Assembly: GCA_964518905.1 (NCBI GenBank)
Contig: CAZFJL010000014.1
Coordinates: forward strand, 21,363 to 85,362
Origin: RDYZ01 sp964518905
GTDB taxonomy: Bacteria; Cyanobacteriota; Cyanobacteriia; Cyanobacteriales; Geitlerinemataceae
Length of the DNA: 64,000 nt
Direction: 5' to 3'
How positions within the stretch are numbered: the first letter of the stretch is position 1; every line of letters starts with the position of its first letter. This document shows positions 1 through 9,036 of the stretch, piece by piece. The notes beneath the pieces were generated by a model. It had not been told where the DNA came from. It saw only the letters and a list, made by a program, of their open reading frames with translations, and did no database searches. The translations under genes were made by a program, and so were the position numbers.

Positions 1-497
1 TGCGATCGGAGTTCCCGGCGGCGCAGCTAGTGATTGCAGGCGGCTTAACCTTGTTTGATTATTCGGCCTATCAAGACGAATTTTTCGCCGAGGCGGATCG
101 GCTGGGTCTGGAACCAGGTCAAGCGATCGTGCTGCCCGGAGCGATCGCTGAGGACGATCTACCGACGCTGTATCGCTGTGCTGATGCGTTTATGTTTCCG
201 TCGGTGAAAGAGGGCTGGGGACTGGTGGCGATGGAGGCGATCGCGGCAGGTTTGCCGGTGGTTACGTCCGATCGTCCGCCGTTTACGGAATTTTTAACGC
301 CAGATCGCGCGATCCTGGTTGATGCGGAGGATGTTACGGCGATCGCGGTGGGCATGAAACGCAGCCTCGATCGGGCGGCCATGCTGCCGATGGTGCAGCG
401 CAGCCAGGATATTTTAAACATCTACACCTGGGAAAATTCCGCCCGAATGCATCTACAAGCCTATGCCGATCTGGTTAAGAGTATTGCCCAGAAATAA
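1..497 (+). CDS. Glycosyltransferase family 1, C-terminal part (gene begins before the window)
   Basis: The reading frame is open from the first bases of the window, so the true start lies upstream. The visible part is the nucleotide-sugar-binding C-terminal Rossmann lobe of a GT-B (GT4-like) glycosyltransferase. It has the LPGAI..DDLPTLYRCAD stretch, then PSVKEGWGLVAMEA, the E-x7-E signature that binds the donor sugar nucleotide, and AAGLPVVTSDRP. The acceptor cannot be told from this fragment. The last residues, from about VKSIAQK to the TAA stop, lie inside a dispersed hairpin repeat that also occurs near 36.6 and 59.5 kb, so the C-terminal tail is probably repeat-derived. The gene converges with the ATPase gene at 576-2318. 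Confidence 0.9.
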   Translation, partial: RSEFPAAQLVIAGGLTLFDYSAYQDEFFAEADRLGLEPGQAIVLPGAIAEDDLPTLYRCADAFMFPSVKEGWGLVAMEAIAAGLPVVTSDRPPFTEFLTPDRAILVDAEDVTAIAVGMKRSLDRAAMLPMVQRSQDILNIYTWENSARMHLQAYADLVKSIAQK

Positions 498-577
498 TCC
501 CATCCGAGAAGTCCGACTTTTTAGAAAAGTCGGACTTCTCGCCCTCCCCAGAAACGTTTATTTCGTTGTTGCATTCT
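470..577 (-). repeat. Dispersed hairpin repeat R1, copy 1
   Basis: About 100 bp, related along its length, read on the minus strand, to 36541-36655 and 59505-59606. The core is a near-perfect palindrome at 505-541 with arms GAGAAGTCCGACTTTT and AAAGTCGGACTTCTC. The flanks also match the other copies: a TGCAACAACGAAATAAACG block on one side and a GATTATTTCTGGGCAATACTC-like block on the other. It fills the space between two convergent genes: the TAA of the glycosyltransferase (495-497) is inside it and the TAG of the ATPase gene (576-578) is at its edge. There is no T-run after the hairpin, so it is not a canonical intrinsic terminator. Confidence 0.8.
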
Positions 578-2318
578 AAGCAGGATCAACCCGCAAGGTT
601 CGCAGGCGCGACAGCGCCGCCGCTAAATCGATCGCCCGAAACTCGGCCAAATCCCCCCGGGGAAATACCGAAATTCCGTCGAGTCCTTCTTGTTCAATCA
701 CCGCCATTACAGTGTTAATCGCTTCAGCTAACGTCACGTTGGTTTCGTCAAAATCGCGATCACGCATGAAGACGATCGCACTGGCGATCGCCCGTGCCTG
801 AGCCACATCGACGATCTGCGAAATTGCCGATAAATCGATCGGCTCCTTGGCGATCTCGATCGCGTTGGCGCTGCGGGCTTTCCAGTCGAGACCGTGGGCT
901 TTGGGGTTGGTCGGGATCGAACTCGGCTGTAAGCGGCGAGCCGGGATCGCGCCGAAGGGTTCGAGGGCTTCGGTTTGGCGTCCGGTGGCGAACTGGGCGG
1001 CGATCGCCCGAGCGCGATCAGTCGCATCGCTCGGCACATAATCCGTCAGCTCGATCACCGTATCGGCCACATCAAAATAATCGCCGCTGCCGCCCATCAC
1101 CAAAATCGTCGAAACGCCATGCTCGTCATAAAGCTGACGCACCCGATCGATCAACGGCGTAATCGGCTCGCGATCCTTGGCAATCAACGCCTGCATCCGC
1201 CGATCGCGAATCGTAAAATTCGTCGCCGAGGTATCTTCATCGATTAATAACGTCCGCGTCCCGACTTCGAGGGCTTCGATAATGCTGGCCGCTTGGGACG
1301 TGCTGCCGCTGGCGTTTTCCGTCGAAAAAGCCTGGGTTGATCGTCCGTAGGGTAAATTATTGATAAACGGTTCGAGCCAGACCCCAGTCACCGATCGCCC
1401 GTCTTCCGCCCGAATCTTGATCGCGCTGGCCTCGGTCACGACAAACTCACGACCATCGCCCGGTATACGGTCGTAAACGCCCCGCTCGATCGCCTCCAAC
1501 AGCGTCGATTTGCCGTGATAACCACCGCCCACAATCAAGCTAATCCCCGCCGGGATGCCCATCCCCGTAATCTCGCCGCGATTCGGACAGGTGAAGCTGA
1601 CGCGCAGGGAGTCGGGCGATCGAAAGGCGATCGCCGCCTCGGTTAACGGGCGATCGTCGATGCCACTGCGTCGCGGCAGGATCGATCCATCGGCGACAAA
1701 GGCCACCAAGCCGCGATCGGTAAGCTGTGATCGCAGCCAGTCGGCATCCTCCGCCGTTTCCACCTGCTGACGGATCGCGTCGGCGTCGAGATTGGCAAAA
1801 TAAGCCGATTTTTCGATGATCTGCGGCAGGCGATCGTACATCAGCGCGATCGCCGCCCGTCCGAGGGCGCGGCGTCCCTGAGCCGGTAAGCCGAGAAAAA
1901 ATCGTAGTTCCAGCGTTGACCCCGCAGCGGTTTGACCGGGGTCACAAAAAATTTGCACCGCCGTCCGGTCTAAAATCTCCTGACCGGCACGACAGGCGGA
2001 AAACTGGCCGCTGTTTCCTGTCCCCATCGGTTTGGACTGCTGGTAACAGGCGCGATCGAGCTGGCGCGTCAGATAATCACACAGGGCGCGGCTACGGCTC
2101 GGCGATCGCCACAGATCCGCCGGGAACCCCGCCACCGCTAACGGTAGACGCACCGCCAATCGACTAGGCGAGGCAAACGGATCGCCTTGAACGTGATCGA
2201 TCGCGAGACTATAGCGCTCAAACTCATACAGTCCGCGCAAATCTTTGTAAGCCTTATAGCTTTGACCATCGAGGTCAAGCAGGCGCTGGCGCAGAAAATC
2301 AGGCGACATATCAGGCAA
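576..2318 (-). CDS. Predicted ATPase of the ABC class (ABC_ATPase family)
   Basis: A 580-residue soluble protein of the stand-alone ABC-class ATPase family whose N-terminal lobe packs against an ABC-type nucleotide-binding domain. The Walker A-like GGGYHGKST lies at about residues 264-272 and the Walker B-like LLIDEDTSATNF near residue 357, with the DE pair expected for hydrolysis. There are no membrane segments and no partner permease nearby, so transport is unlikely. The substrate is unknown; family members are often discussed in a nucleic-acid context but nothing here fixes that. The longest frame uses TTG at 2318; ATG at 2309 (MSPDFL) is an equally good start. It converges with the glycosyltransferase across repeat R1. 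Confidence 0.85.
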   Translation of the reverse strand: MPDMSPDFLRQRLLDLDGQSYKAYKDLRGLYEFERYSLAIDHVQGDPFASPSRLAVRLPLAVAGFPADLWRSPSRSRALCDYLTRQLDRACYQQSKPMGTGNSGQFSACRAGQEILDRTAVQIFCDPGQTAAGSTLELRFFLGLPAQGRRALGRAAIALMYDRLPQIIEKSAYFANLDADAIRQQVETAEDADWLRSQLTDRGLVAFVADGSILPRRSGIDDRPLTEAAIAFRSPDSLRVSFTCPNRGEITGMGIPAGISLIVGGGYHGKSTLLEAIERGVYDRIPGDGREFVVTEASAIKIRAEDGRSVTGVWLEPFINNLPYGRSTQAFSTENASGSTSQAASIIEALEVGTRTLLIDEDTSATNFTIRDRRMQALIAKDREPITPLIDRVRQLYDEHGVSTILVMGGSGDYFDVADTVIELTDYVPSDATDRARAIAAQFATGRQTEALEPFGAIPARRLQPSSIPTNPKAHGLDWKARSANAIEIAKEPIDLSAISQIVDVAQARAIASAIVFMRDRDFDETNVTLAEAINTVMAVIEQEGLDGISVFPRGDLAEFRAIDLAAALSRLRTLRVDPA

Positions 2319-2356
2319 CCGCCGCGCTCAAATGACACACGTTAGATAACGTAATT

Positions 2357-2401
2357 AGACAAAATAATTGGTTCAGCAATCAAAGCAATAATTGCTGAAC
2401 C
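2357..2401 (-). terminator. Hairpin over the stop codon of the response regulator gene
   Basis: Read on the minus strand, GGTTCAGCAAT (2391-2401) pairs with ATTGCTGAACC (2370-2380), followed by AATTATTTTG. The TGA stop of the response regulator (2380-2382) sits at the loop/stem edge, so the last codons form the 5' arm. The 11 bp perfect stem and T-rich tail suggest an intrinsic terminator. Confidence 0.65.
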
Positions 2402-2742
2402 GTATCCACCAATTCATCCGGGTGGAACGGCTTGGCGATATAGGCATCCGCGCCGACTTTCATCCCCCAATAGCGATCGAATTCCTCGCTTTTGCAGGAA
2501 CACATAATCACCGGTACAGCGCTTGTGCTGGGATTGGCCTTGAGCTTGCGGCACACGTCATAGCCATTCGGATTTGGCATCACAATATCGAGAATCACCA
2601 GGTCTGGCACGGACGACTTGAGATATAACAATGCCTCCTCGCCGCCTTTCGCTTGCACGACGGTCATGCCTTTCTTTTTCAAAAGACTGGCCATCATCTC
2701 ACGTTGTGGGTGGCTATCTTCCACAATCAAAATCGTGCTCAT
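2380..2742 (-). CDS. CheY/PilH-like single-domain response regulator
   Basis: A 120-residue stand-alone receiver domain. Acidic residues E8 and D9, phosphoacceptor D52 (VILDIVMPNPNG) and K104 (YIAKPF) are all present, so it should accept phosphate from a histidine kinase. There is no output domain, so it probably acts by protein-protein contact. Its sequence style is that of the PilH/PixH type used in twitching motility and phototaxis in cyanobacteria. No che-type kinase or pil gene is adjacent. It lies 138 bp downstream of the membrane protein gene at 2881-3609 on the same strand and ends in a hairpin that includes its stop codon. Confidence 0.92.
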   Translation of the reverse strand: MSTILIVEDSHPQREMMASLLKKKGMTVVQAKGGEEALLYLKSSVPDLVILDIVMPNPNGYDVCRKLKANPSTSAVPVIMCSCKSEEFDRYWGMKVGADAYIAKPFHPDELVDTVQQLLL

Positions 2743-2880
2743 AGTCTAATCGCTGCCTAGACCTAGGTCGTGTAAAGTTCGTGGACTGTTCGATCGCGGA
2801 TTGGTGGTGTGTCTGCCACTGAATTTCAACAATCGCAACTGTGCGATCGTGGTATCTCGATTGTACCAACCACGACTCGA

Positions 2881-3609
2881 TCACAAGACCAGCCAAAATG
2901 CTAATCCCCAAAATGGGATAAATCGTAGGTTGCGAATGGGACTTTCGGGTGACTCAATGTCGCCAATCAGCCAAATCTGAAACACCCAGAACAGCAAAAT
3001 ATCGCAGAAAAATGCCAGCGTCACCCGATCGTGCGTTAACTGACCGAGCCAAAATGCACCGCGATCGGCCAGCGAGCCAAACTCCGGACGGGCAAACGCC
3101 ACCCAGGACACCGCGATCGATCCGACGACAATCCCCACCCAGCCGAAGACCTGGGCGATCGTGCCTTTGGGTTTTGCGGATTGATTGGAACTATCCGCCG
3201 TTGCGGGTTCGCCCGCCGTTTCAGCACGCAACCGCAGCGCCATATAGGGCATCAGAAAAATATTCGTCAAAAACATCGCCCCGCTCCAGATGGCCGTACG
3301 CGGCAGGCGATCGCCCTTCGTATCCGCCCATAACAGCGGCAAAAACATCAAAATCCAGGCTTCTGCAAAATTAAAAAACGCTTCAGATGCCGGATGGAGC
3401 GTGGCGGCTTCGATCCAATTCACCCCGATCGCGTTGAGTAGCGGCAAAACAAAGAAAAAATTGAGCGATTCGCCGAGCACTTCGTCGATCGTTTCGGAGC
3501 GGATCGCCCACACCGGCTCGCCGGGGAGTAGCGTCGGGGGCGCGAGCAACAGCAGGGCGATATAGCCGATCGTGGCGAACCAAAGCAGCAGAGATAAACG
3601 CGATCGCAT
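2881..3609 (-). CDS. Polytopic membrane protein of unknown function
   Basis: A 242-residue hydrophobic protein with about six predicted membrane segments: an N-terminal LLLWFATIGYIALLLL helix, helices around FFFVLPLLNAIGV, WILMFLPLLWA and MFLTNIFLMPYMAL, then after a polar loop (ETAGEPATADSSNQ) two or three more. I do not recognise a characterised family; it resembles conserved cyanobacterial membrane proteins. It starts 6 bp after the end of the sugar dehydrogenase gene, so the two are almost certainly cotranscribed. Confidence 0.75.
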   Translation of the reverse strand: MRSRLSLLLWFATIGYIALLLLAPPTLLPGEPVWAIRSETIDEVLGESLNFFFVLPLLNAIGVNWIEAATLHPASEAFFNFAEAWILMFLPLLWADTKGDRLPRTAIWSGAMFLTNIFLMPYMALRLRAETAGEPATADSSNQSAKPKGTIAQVFGWVGIVVGSIAVSWVAFARPEFGSLADRGAFWLGQLTHDRVTLAFFCDILLFWVFQIWLIGDIESPESPIRNLRFIPFWGLAFWLVL

Positions 3610-3615
3610 GGGCAG

Positions 3616-4965
3616 TTAAGAATGGTATTGAATGCGGTAAACCCGATTATTGGCCTCATCGGTCAACAATAGCGATCCATCCGGCATTACCAATAATCCC
3701 ACCGGTCTCGCCCAAGTCGTCGGCCCCTGGGGATCAACAAGAAAACCCGTCAAAAAGTCTTCATAGTGACCCGTCGGTTTGCCGTTGGCGTCAAACGGAA
3801 TGAACACCACCTTGTAGCCTGTTCCCGTGCTTCGGTTCCACGAGCCGCGAAACGCCACAAACGCACCGTTGCGATAGCGATCGGGGAAGGTCTCCCCGTC
3901 GTAAAACTGCAAGCCGAGCGCGGCGGAATGGGATTGGAATAAAATGTCGGGAGTTTTTGTCCGGCGAACCTGATCGGGGGCTTGACTAACGCCGTTCGTT
4001 TGGTGGCGCGGATCGAGGTATTGCGGCGAAAGATAGCTATAAGGCCAGCCGAAAAAATCGCCCTGTTGCAGGCGTGCAAAATAGTCCGGGACAAGGTCGT
4101 CCCCCAGGCCGTCGCGCTCGTTGACGGTGGTATACAGGTCGCCGGTGACGGGGTGAAAATCCAAGCCAACCGGGTTACGGAGACCGCTGGCGAAGGTTTC
4201 TAGGGTTTGACCGTCGATCGCCATCGTCTGCACAGAAGCGCGAGGCAGCGGCTCGATGTCGGCATTGGAACGCGATCCCACCGAAACATAAAGCCGATCG
4301 CCCGCTGGCGAAACGACCACATTGCGCGTCCAGTGCTGGTTATAGCCTCCCCCCGGCAACTCAACCCGGCGATCGCCCTGCCCGTTAAGTGCCGTCTGTC
4401 CCGGCGCAAAGGCATAGCGCCGCACCTCGTCCGTATTGCCCAGAAAAAAGTAGCCCTCGGCGAACGCCATGCCAAACGGGATATCGAGGCCGTTGTTTGC
4501 CGTAGCGAAGGTTTCGATCTGATCGGCGGCTCCATCGCGATCGTCATCCACGAGCCGCCGAATGCGATTCTGGCGCGTCTCGGTCACCAATACATCCCCA
4601 TCCGGCGTCAACGCCAGCCAGCGCGGACGATCGAGTCCCTCCGCAAAGATATTCACCCTAAACCCGGCGGGGACATTCAGGCTCGCATCAGCAGGCGGAG
4701 CGATGACCTGGGGGGATTTGCGGGCGCTGTCGGAGGCGTAGGGCTCGGGGAGGTCGTCGATCGCAACGACGATCGGTTCGGGAATTAACGTACGGGTCGG
4801 AATGGGATTTGGGGCGGTTGTTTCCATTTCCGCATCCGAAGGGATTACCATTGGCGCGGCATCCGCTGGGGCATCACTTGCACGCTCCAGAACAGGGCGC
4901 TGACAGCTTCCGAGCAGACTGATCAGAACACACAATCTTAAAAATCGTCGCCAATCCTGCTGCAT
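3616..4965 (-). CDS. Lipoprotein PQQ-type sugar (glucose/sorbosone) dehydrogenase family beta-propeller
   Basis: A 449-residue protein with a short signal sequence ending in a lipobox (LLGS-C21), so it should be a membrane-anchored lipoprotein on the periplasmic side. After a low-complexity linker (about 22-95) comes a six-bladed propeller of the soluble glucose/L-sorbosone dehydrogenase family: PAGFRVNIFAEGLDRPRWLA, then TGDLYTTVNERDGLGDDLVPDYF and RGSWNRSTGTGYKVVFIPF. Family members oxidise aldose sugars with PQQ, but many homologues have no proven substrate, and no PQQ biosynthesis gene is visible here. It is the first gene of a probable operon with 2881-3609. Confidence 0.88.
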   Translation of the reverse strand: MQQDWRRFLRLCVLISLLGSCQRPVLERASDAPADAAPMVIPSDAEMETTAPNPIPTRTLIPEPIVVAIDDLPEPYASDSARKSPQVIAPPADASLNVPAGFRVNIFAEGLDRPRWLALTPDGDVLVTETRQNRIRRLVDDDRDGAADQIETFATANNGLDIPFGMAFAEGYFFLGNTDEVRRYAFAPGQTALNGQGDRRVELPGGGYNQHWTRNVVVSPAGDRLYVSVGSRSNADIEPLPRASVQTMAIDGQTLETFASGLRNPVGLDFHPVTGDLYTTVNERDGLGDDLVPDYFARLQQGDFFGWPYSYLSPQYLDPRHQTNGVSQAPDQVRRTKTPDILFQSHSAALGLQFYDGETFPDRYRNGAFVAFRGSWNRSTGTGYKVVFIPFDANGKPTGHYEDFLTGFLVDPQGPTTWARPVGLLVMPDGSLLLTDEANNRVYRIQYHS

Positions 4966-5099
4966 TGTATTTTGCTCGTCACACTGACATTAGAACGGGA
5001 GGCACAACCCTAAAACGTGCAAGAGGCAATCTCAGAATTGATCGGCGATGATGATCTATCAAAACTCATCTCTGACGCTCAAACTTCAGGCTGAAACAT

Positions 5100-5573
5100 T
5101 TACCAGGTTGTATCGTCAATGTCGCTATTGCCGTCGAGATGCGCGTCTAGCTTGGCAGCAATGATGTGAGCTAAGGCAAACTCTAAGGAGCTATCACCGA
5201 AGGTCTTGTGCTGATCTAAAGCGGCAGTTTCTTCGTCTAGAGCTTGTTCGGCGGGCTCTAGACACAGTTGCTCATCGCCTCGCACCAGCACAAACTGAGT
5301 TTGATTGTCGTTTCCCTGAAGCAGTTCTAGGTAGTCAAAGCTACTGATGTTCAAGTGCAGTAAACGATCGGCTAAAAGCGTTGCCCGCTGAGGATCGTTG
5401 ACCACTTCGACCAGAGTGGCGGTTCCCTGCGATCGGCTCTCTCCATTGCAAACGTGGGTGTAAGACACGTGGTTCAAGCGAGACAACAGGCGCAGTATGT
5501 CGTTTTTATGGATGATCGTGCCGACGTTGATGATGCAAGGCGCAGGCACTCTGAAAGAGGATGGATGGGTCAT
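5100..5573 (-). CDS. Conserved hypothetical protein, 157 aa
   Basis: A soluble, acidic protein of 157 residues with no signal peptide or membrane segment. The N-terminal half (about 15-115) has an alternating hydrophobic pattern suggesting a compact alpha/beta fold (IINVGTIIHKNDILRLLSRL, then ATLLADRLLHLNISSFDYLELL). The C-terminal 40 residues are acidic and probably flexible. I do not recognise the family. Base use is like that of its neighbours. It is separated by 400 bp from the histidine kinase gene upstream and so probably has its own promoter. Confidence 0.65.
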   Translation of the reverse strand: MTHPSSFRVPAPCIINVGTIIHKNDILRLLSRLNHVSYTHVCNGESRSQGTATLVEVVNDPQRATLLADRLLHLNISSFDYLELLQGNDNQTQFVLVRGDEQLCLEPAEQALDEETAALDQHKTFGDSSLEFALAHIIAAKLDAHLDGNSDIDDTTW

Positions 5574-5979
5574 CGTAAAACGGAGAACGAGATAATCGTA
5601 GGGTAGATGTTGCGAAGGAAATGTTGCTCAAGGGTCGAGCGTGGCGATCTTAACGGGCTTAGGGAAAATCGTCGAAGGGGTCACGATCGCCGTAGCGATC
5701 GACGAACGTGATCGGAATTGAGTCTTAAGGAATAAACGCAATGGGTCTCAAATTCACGTCGAGCAACGATAGACGGAACGAGAAACACCGGCATTACTAG
5801 CAATCCACAAGATCATGGCTTCTGTTCAGAAACCTCGGTTCAATCTTGGCACAGGTTTTTAGGATTCGGTATCCGTATAAATCTCGGATTTAGTTTTTAG
5901 CCACGGTTGACCAAACCCGCATCGGCAAATCCAGTCTCCCGGCTTTGATCGAAATCCAGGCATAGAAAACGCTCAAAGT
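5574..5979. other. Intergenic stretch, no gene seen
   Basis: 406 bp between two minus-strand genes. I find no convincing small coding frame, tRNA or long inverted repeat. It should carry the promoter of the 5100-5573 gene and the 3' end of the histidine kinase transcript. Confidence 0.5.
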
Positions 5980-8742
5980 TCAAGCGTCCTTTGCTTCCGC
6001 AGAGCTGGTATGGATCGGAATAGATAGGCGCACCACAGTACCACGATCGTGCCCTTCGCTCGTCAGCTCAACCGTGCCGTTCATCAATCCGATCAAATGA
6101 CGACAAATCGTGAGTCCCAAACCACTGCCACCATAGCGACGCGTGCTTGAACCGTCGGCCATCACGAACGCTTCAAATAATTTCGGCTGAATCTGCGGAT
6201 CGACCCCGATGCCAGTATCGAGAATCTCGACGACGCCATAGGCTTGGGTTTCGCCGGATGGTTGGGTTTTGGTTTCGATCGAGGTTTGGATCGTGATGCT
6301 GCCCTGATCCGTAAACTTCACGGCATTACCGATCGTGTTAATCAGAACTTGCTTAAGCCGAATCGGGTCGGCTAACACCACAATGGTCTCCTCGCTATAT
6401 TTTTTAACGAGCGTCAGCTTTTTCTGTCGCAGATTGGAAAGCTGTAAGTAGAGCGATTGCGTCAAGCAGGCGTGCAAATCAACGCTACGCAAATCCAGAA
6501 CAACATGACCCGATTTGATACGACTGAAATCGAGGATATCGTTCACGATCTCAAACAAATGTAGCGCCGACTGGTGCGCTTGATCGAGTAGTTCGTGCTC
6601 TTCAAACCGATCGTCACACAGATCATCGAGCACGATTTGGAGTGAACCAATAATGCCGTTGAGTGGCGTACGCAGTTCGTGGGTTGTACGCTTCAGAAAC
6701 TCGTCTTTGAGGCGATCGGCTTCTTGGAGTGCCTGATTTTTTGCTTCGAGATCCGCAGTAAGACGCAGCCGCTCATTCCAGGCTTTTTCCTGACTGAGGG
6801 TATCTTGAAAGACAAAAATTGCGTGCTGAATCGATCCATTTATGTTGTAGATGGGCTGACCCCAACCTTCGATGGGAATGCGATTAGCTGGCGTTGTTGG
6901 GGACGGAGACAATCGGGGGGAGGAGGTGCGGCTATCCATAAGGTCAGAAACATACGCCATACCCTGGTTTGACTTCACGTCATCGAGATTCTGCGGTTCA
7001 GATGGCCGAATCTCCAGGTTGCGAACATAACTAACCTCACCTTTTAAGGCGAGGGTGGCGGGTAGTTGATCGTCAGTGCAGGGCTGGTTTGTCTTGGGGT
7101 CATACACTCTGCAAACCGTCGTAAAGTCTCCGATATTTAGCGGCTGCGATAATGCCTGTTCGCCCAATAGCGATCGCGCTCGATCGTTGGCGTACTCCAG
7201 CGTACCCCGCGCGTTAAATAGGGTCACTCCGACGGGCATCGCATCCAGGATCTGCTGAGATTTAAGGGCGCTTTCATTGTGATAGCGATTGCGATCGTCC
7301 ACAAATTGCTCCTCGATCAAGTCAGCATGTTGCAACGTCGTATCGAGAATGACGGCGAGATCATCGTGCTGTTGATAGATCTGACGTAGTCTTAGTGCAC
7401 TAAACCCGAGAGTACCGGCATACAGCCCGCCTAACATGCCAGCGACCGGCAGCCAAACCCCGATCGTCATTAGACCCCAGCCAAAGCCAACCGTAACCAA
7501 CGATCCACCTACGGTTACGCCGATCGCCGATCCAAAAATAATGCCCCACACTTTGTGCCGGTGGTAGCGTCGCTGCCACCACCGACCGATGACCGCACCG
7601 GCGATCGTGCCGACCCCCGCCCAAGCGAAAACGGCTAGCGCTTCGATCCAGTCTGACACCGTTGTCATCGCATCACGTCCCTCCAGAGCAATACTCAACA
7701 ACTGCTGGGTTGCCTGAGCCTGAATCCAGAGGTCAGGCAGCGTGTGACGCGAGTTAGCTACATCGCTGCCTCCGTCAATGAGGGGTGTCTCAAAGGCATA
7801 GCTAAATCGAGGCGCCGCAGTGCCAATAATCACGACCCGATCGCGAAATAGATCTGGATCGACCCGATCGTTCAGCACTTCTGATAGAGTGACGCGCGGA
7901 AATTGACTGAATGGGCGTCGGTAGATGAGCGGGATGTGGTAGCCCTGTTGTTGAACCCTGACATAGCCGCCACCCGAAGCGGAGAGCGGCACGAGCCGAG
8001 TGGCTCCGAACTGAAACCACCCTCGATCAGAATCGAGGGAATGGGGATCAATCGCCTCGTGACGCAGGTATAGCAGGCTTAAGCGCAGGGCGAGACTGGC
8101 CTGGGGCAGGCGATCGCTGGTTCGGATTGAAAGCAGGTTTCGTCGCAACACGCCGTCCGGATCGAGCACAACATCGATCGCACCGAGTTGCCGAGTGGAG
8201 ATGCGTGGCGACACCTGATCACCGCCCAAATCTTCAAAACCGGCGATTAGGTGGGGGATACGGGCAAATTCGACGAATAGCGGATCATCTATCGGCGCGG
8301 CCAGTGATGTTACACCTTCCGCTCGGATGCCGGACTCACGCGCGATCGCAGCGGAGGAGGGAACGGCAGCGACCGGGCTGCTGGCGCGATCTATGGCGCT
8401 TAACCCACGGGCAGTGTGTATCGACAAACTAGCGGGAGAGATCAAGCCGATCGCACGTGGCGTATCGGCTTCAATTTTGGTGATCGCCTCAGCCAGCGCC
8501 GCCTCAGGTAGTGGCCATGCTCCGAAACTCTGGATCTCCTCTTCTGTGATCTCGACCACCGCCACCTGAGTCGGTCGAGTCGTTTGAGGTTGCGATCGGA
8601 GCCAAACATCCCACAGGGCCAAATCTAAACCCTGAAAGACTCCCAGCGCCTTCAGCCCGATAGCAAGACCACCAGTTAATAGAACATTCCAGATGAGATG
8701 ACGACGCAATAGCGTCTGTACCTCAAGACGAAAACCTAACAT
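5980..8742 (-). CDS. CHASE2-PAS sensor histidine kinase
   Basis: A 920-residue membrane-bound hybrid-free histidine kinase. The N-terminal CHASE2 extracytoplasmic sensor (about 20-350) starts after a first hydrophobic segment and is followed by three membrane helices (about 365-445). A coiled-coil-like linker and a PAS domain (about 495-540, DAMPVGVTLFNARGTLEYAN) come next, then an interrupted second PAS-like part. The dimerisation domain has the phosphoacceptor H688 (RTTHELRTPLNG) and the ATPase domain has an N-box, DTGIGVDP and GGSGLGLTICRHL. It lacks a receiver, so a separate response regulator is expected; none is adjacent. What CHASE2 senses here is unknown. Confidence 0.93.
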   Translation of the reverse strand: MLGFRLEVQTLLRRHLIWNVLLTGGLAIGLKALGVFQGLDLALWDVWLRSQPQTTRPTQVAVVEITEEEIQSFGAWPLPEAALAEAITKIEADTPRAIGLISPASLSIHTARGLSAIDRASSPVAAVPSSAAIARESGIRAEGVTSLAAPIDDPLFVEFARIPHLIAGFEDLGGDQVSPRISTRQLGAIDVVLDPDGVLRRNLLSIRTSDRLPQASLALRLSLLYLRHEAIDPHSLDSDRGWFQFGATRLVPLSASGGGYVRVQQQGYHIPLIYRRPFSQFPRVTLSEVLNDRVDPDLFRDRVVIIGTAAPRFSYAFETPLIDGGSDVANSRHTLPDLWIQAQATQQLLSIALEGRDAMTTVSDWIEALAVFAWAGVGTIAGAVIGRWWQRRYHRHKVWGIIFGSAIGVTVGGSLVTVGFGWGLMTIGVWLPVAGMLGGLYAGTLGFSALRLRQIYQQHDDLAVILDTTLQHADLIEEQFVDDRNRYHNESALKSQQILDAMPVGVTLFNARGTLEYANDRARSLLGEQALSQPLNIGDFTTVCRVYDPKTNQPCTDDQLPATLALKGEVSYVRNLEIRPSEPQNLDDVKSNQGMAYVSDLMDSRTSSPRLSPSPTTPANRIPIEGWGQPIYNINGSIQHAIFVFQDTLSQEKAWNERLRLTADLEAKNQALQEADRLKDEFLKRTTHELRTPLNGIIGSLQIVLDDLCDDRFEEHELLDQAHQSALHLFEIVNDILDFSRIKSGHVVLDLRSVDLHACLTQSLYLQLSNLRQKKLTLVKKYSEETIVVLADPIRLKQVLINTIGNAVKFTDQGSITIQTSIETKTQPSGETQAYGVVEILDTGIGVDPQIQPKLFEAFVMADGSSTRRYGGSGLGLTICRHLIGLMNGTVELTSEGHDRGTVVRLSIPIHTSSAEAKDA

Positions 8743-9004
8743 TTCTCGCGTACCCTAGACGACGCCACACGGTTTGATCAGCAATGACCGAATCAGCAAA
8801 ACACAAGGCCACAGAACCGCCGATCTGGCTGAACTTGCCGGAACTTCATTGTTCTAACACGTCCCAGCGATCGCTGAGATCCGGAATCCTAGATCAATCA
8901 AAGTGTGTGAGTCTTACCACACCAAATCTTACAGGCTATGGCCATAGATGCTTGGCAAACTCCATCAACCCGATCTGAAGATGTTTAACTCAGATCCTCG
9001 GTAA

Positions 9005-9036
9005 GGCTTAGGGGCTTAGGGGCTTAGGGGCTTAGG
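9005..9036. repeat. Four tandem copies of an 8 bp unit (GGCTTAGG)
   Basis: Four perfect head-to-tail copies of GGCTTAGG. The last copy overlaps the 3' end of the gene at 9032-9397: the TAA stop and the following bases (TAAGCCCC on the minus strand) are repeat units. Copy number could therefore vary without touching the protein. Confidence 0.9.

Noticed and set aside
8784..8978. A 64-codon plus-strand frame upstream of the CHASE2 kinase gene
   Set aside because: No conserved motif, low-complexity composition and no ribosome-binding site; it lies in the promoter region of the divergent kinase gene.
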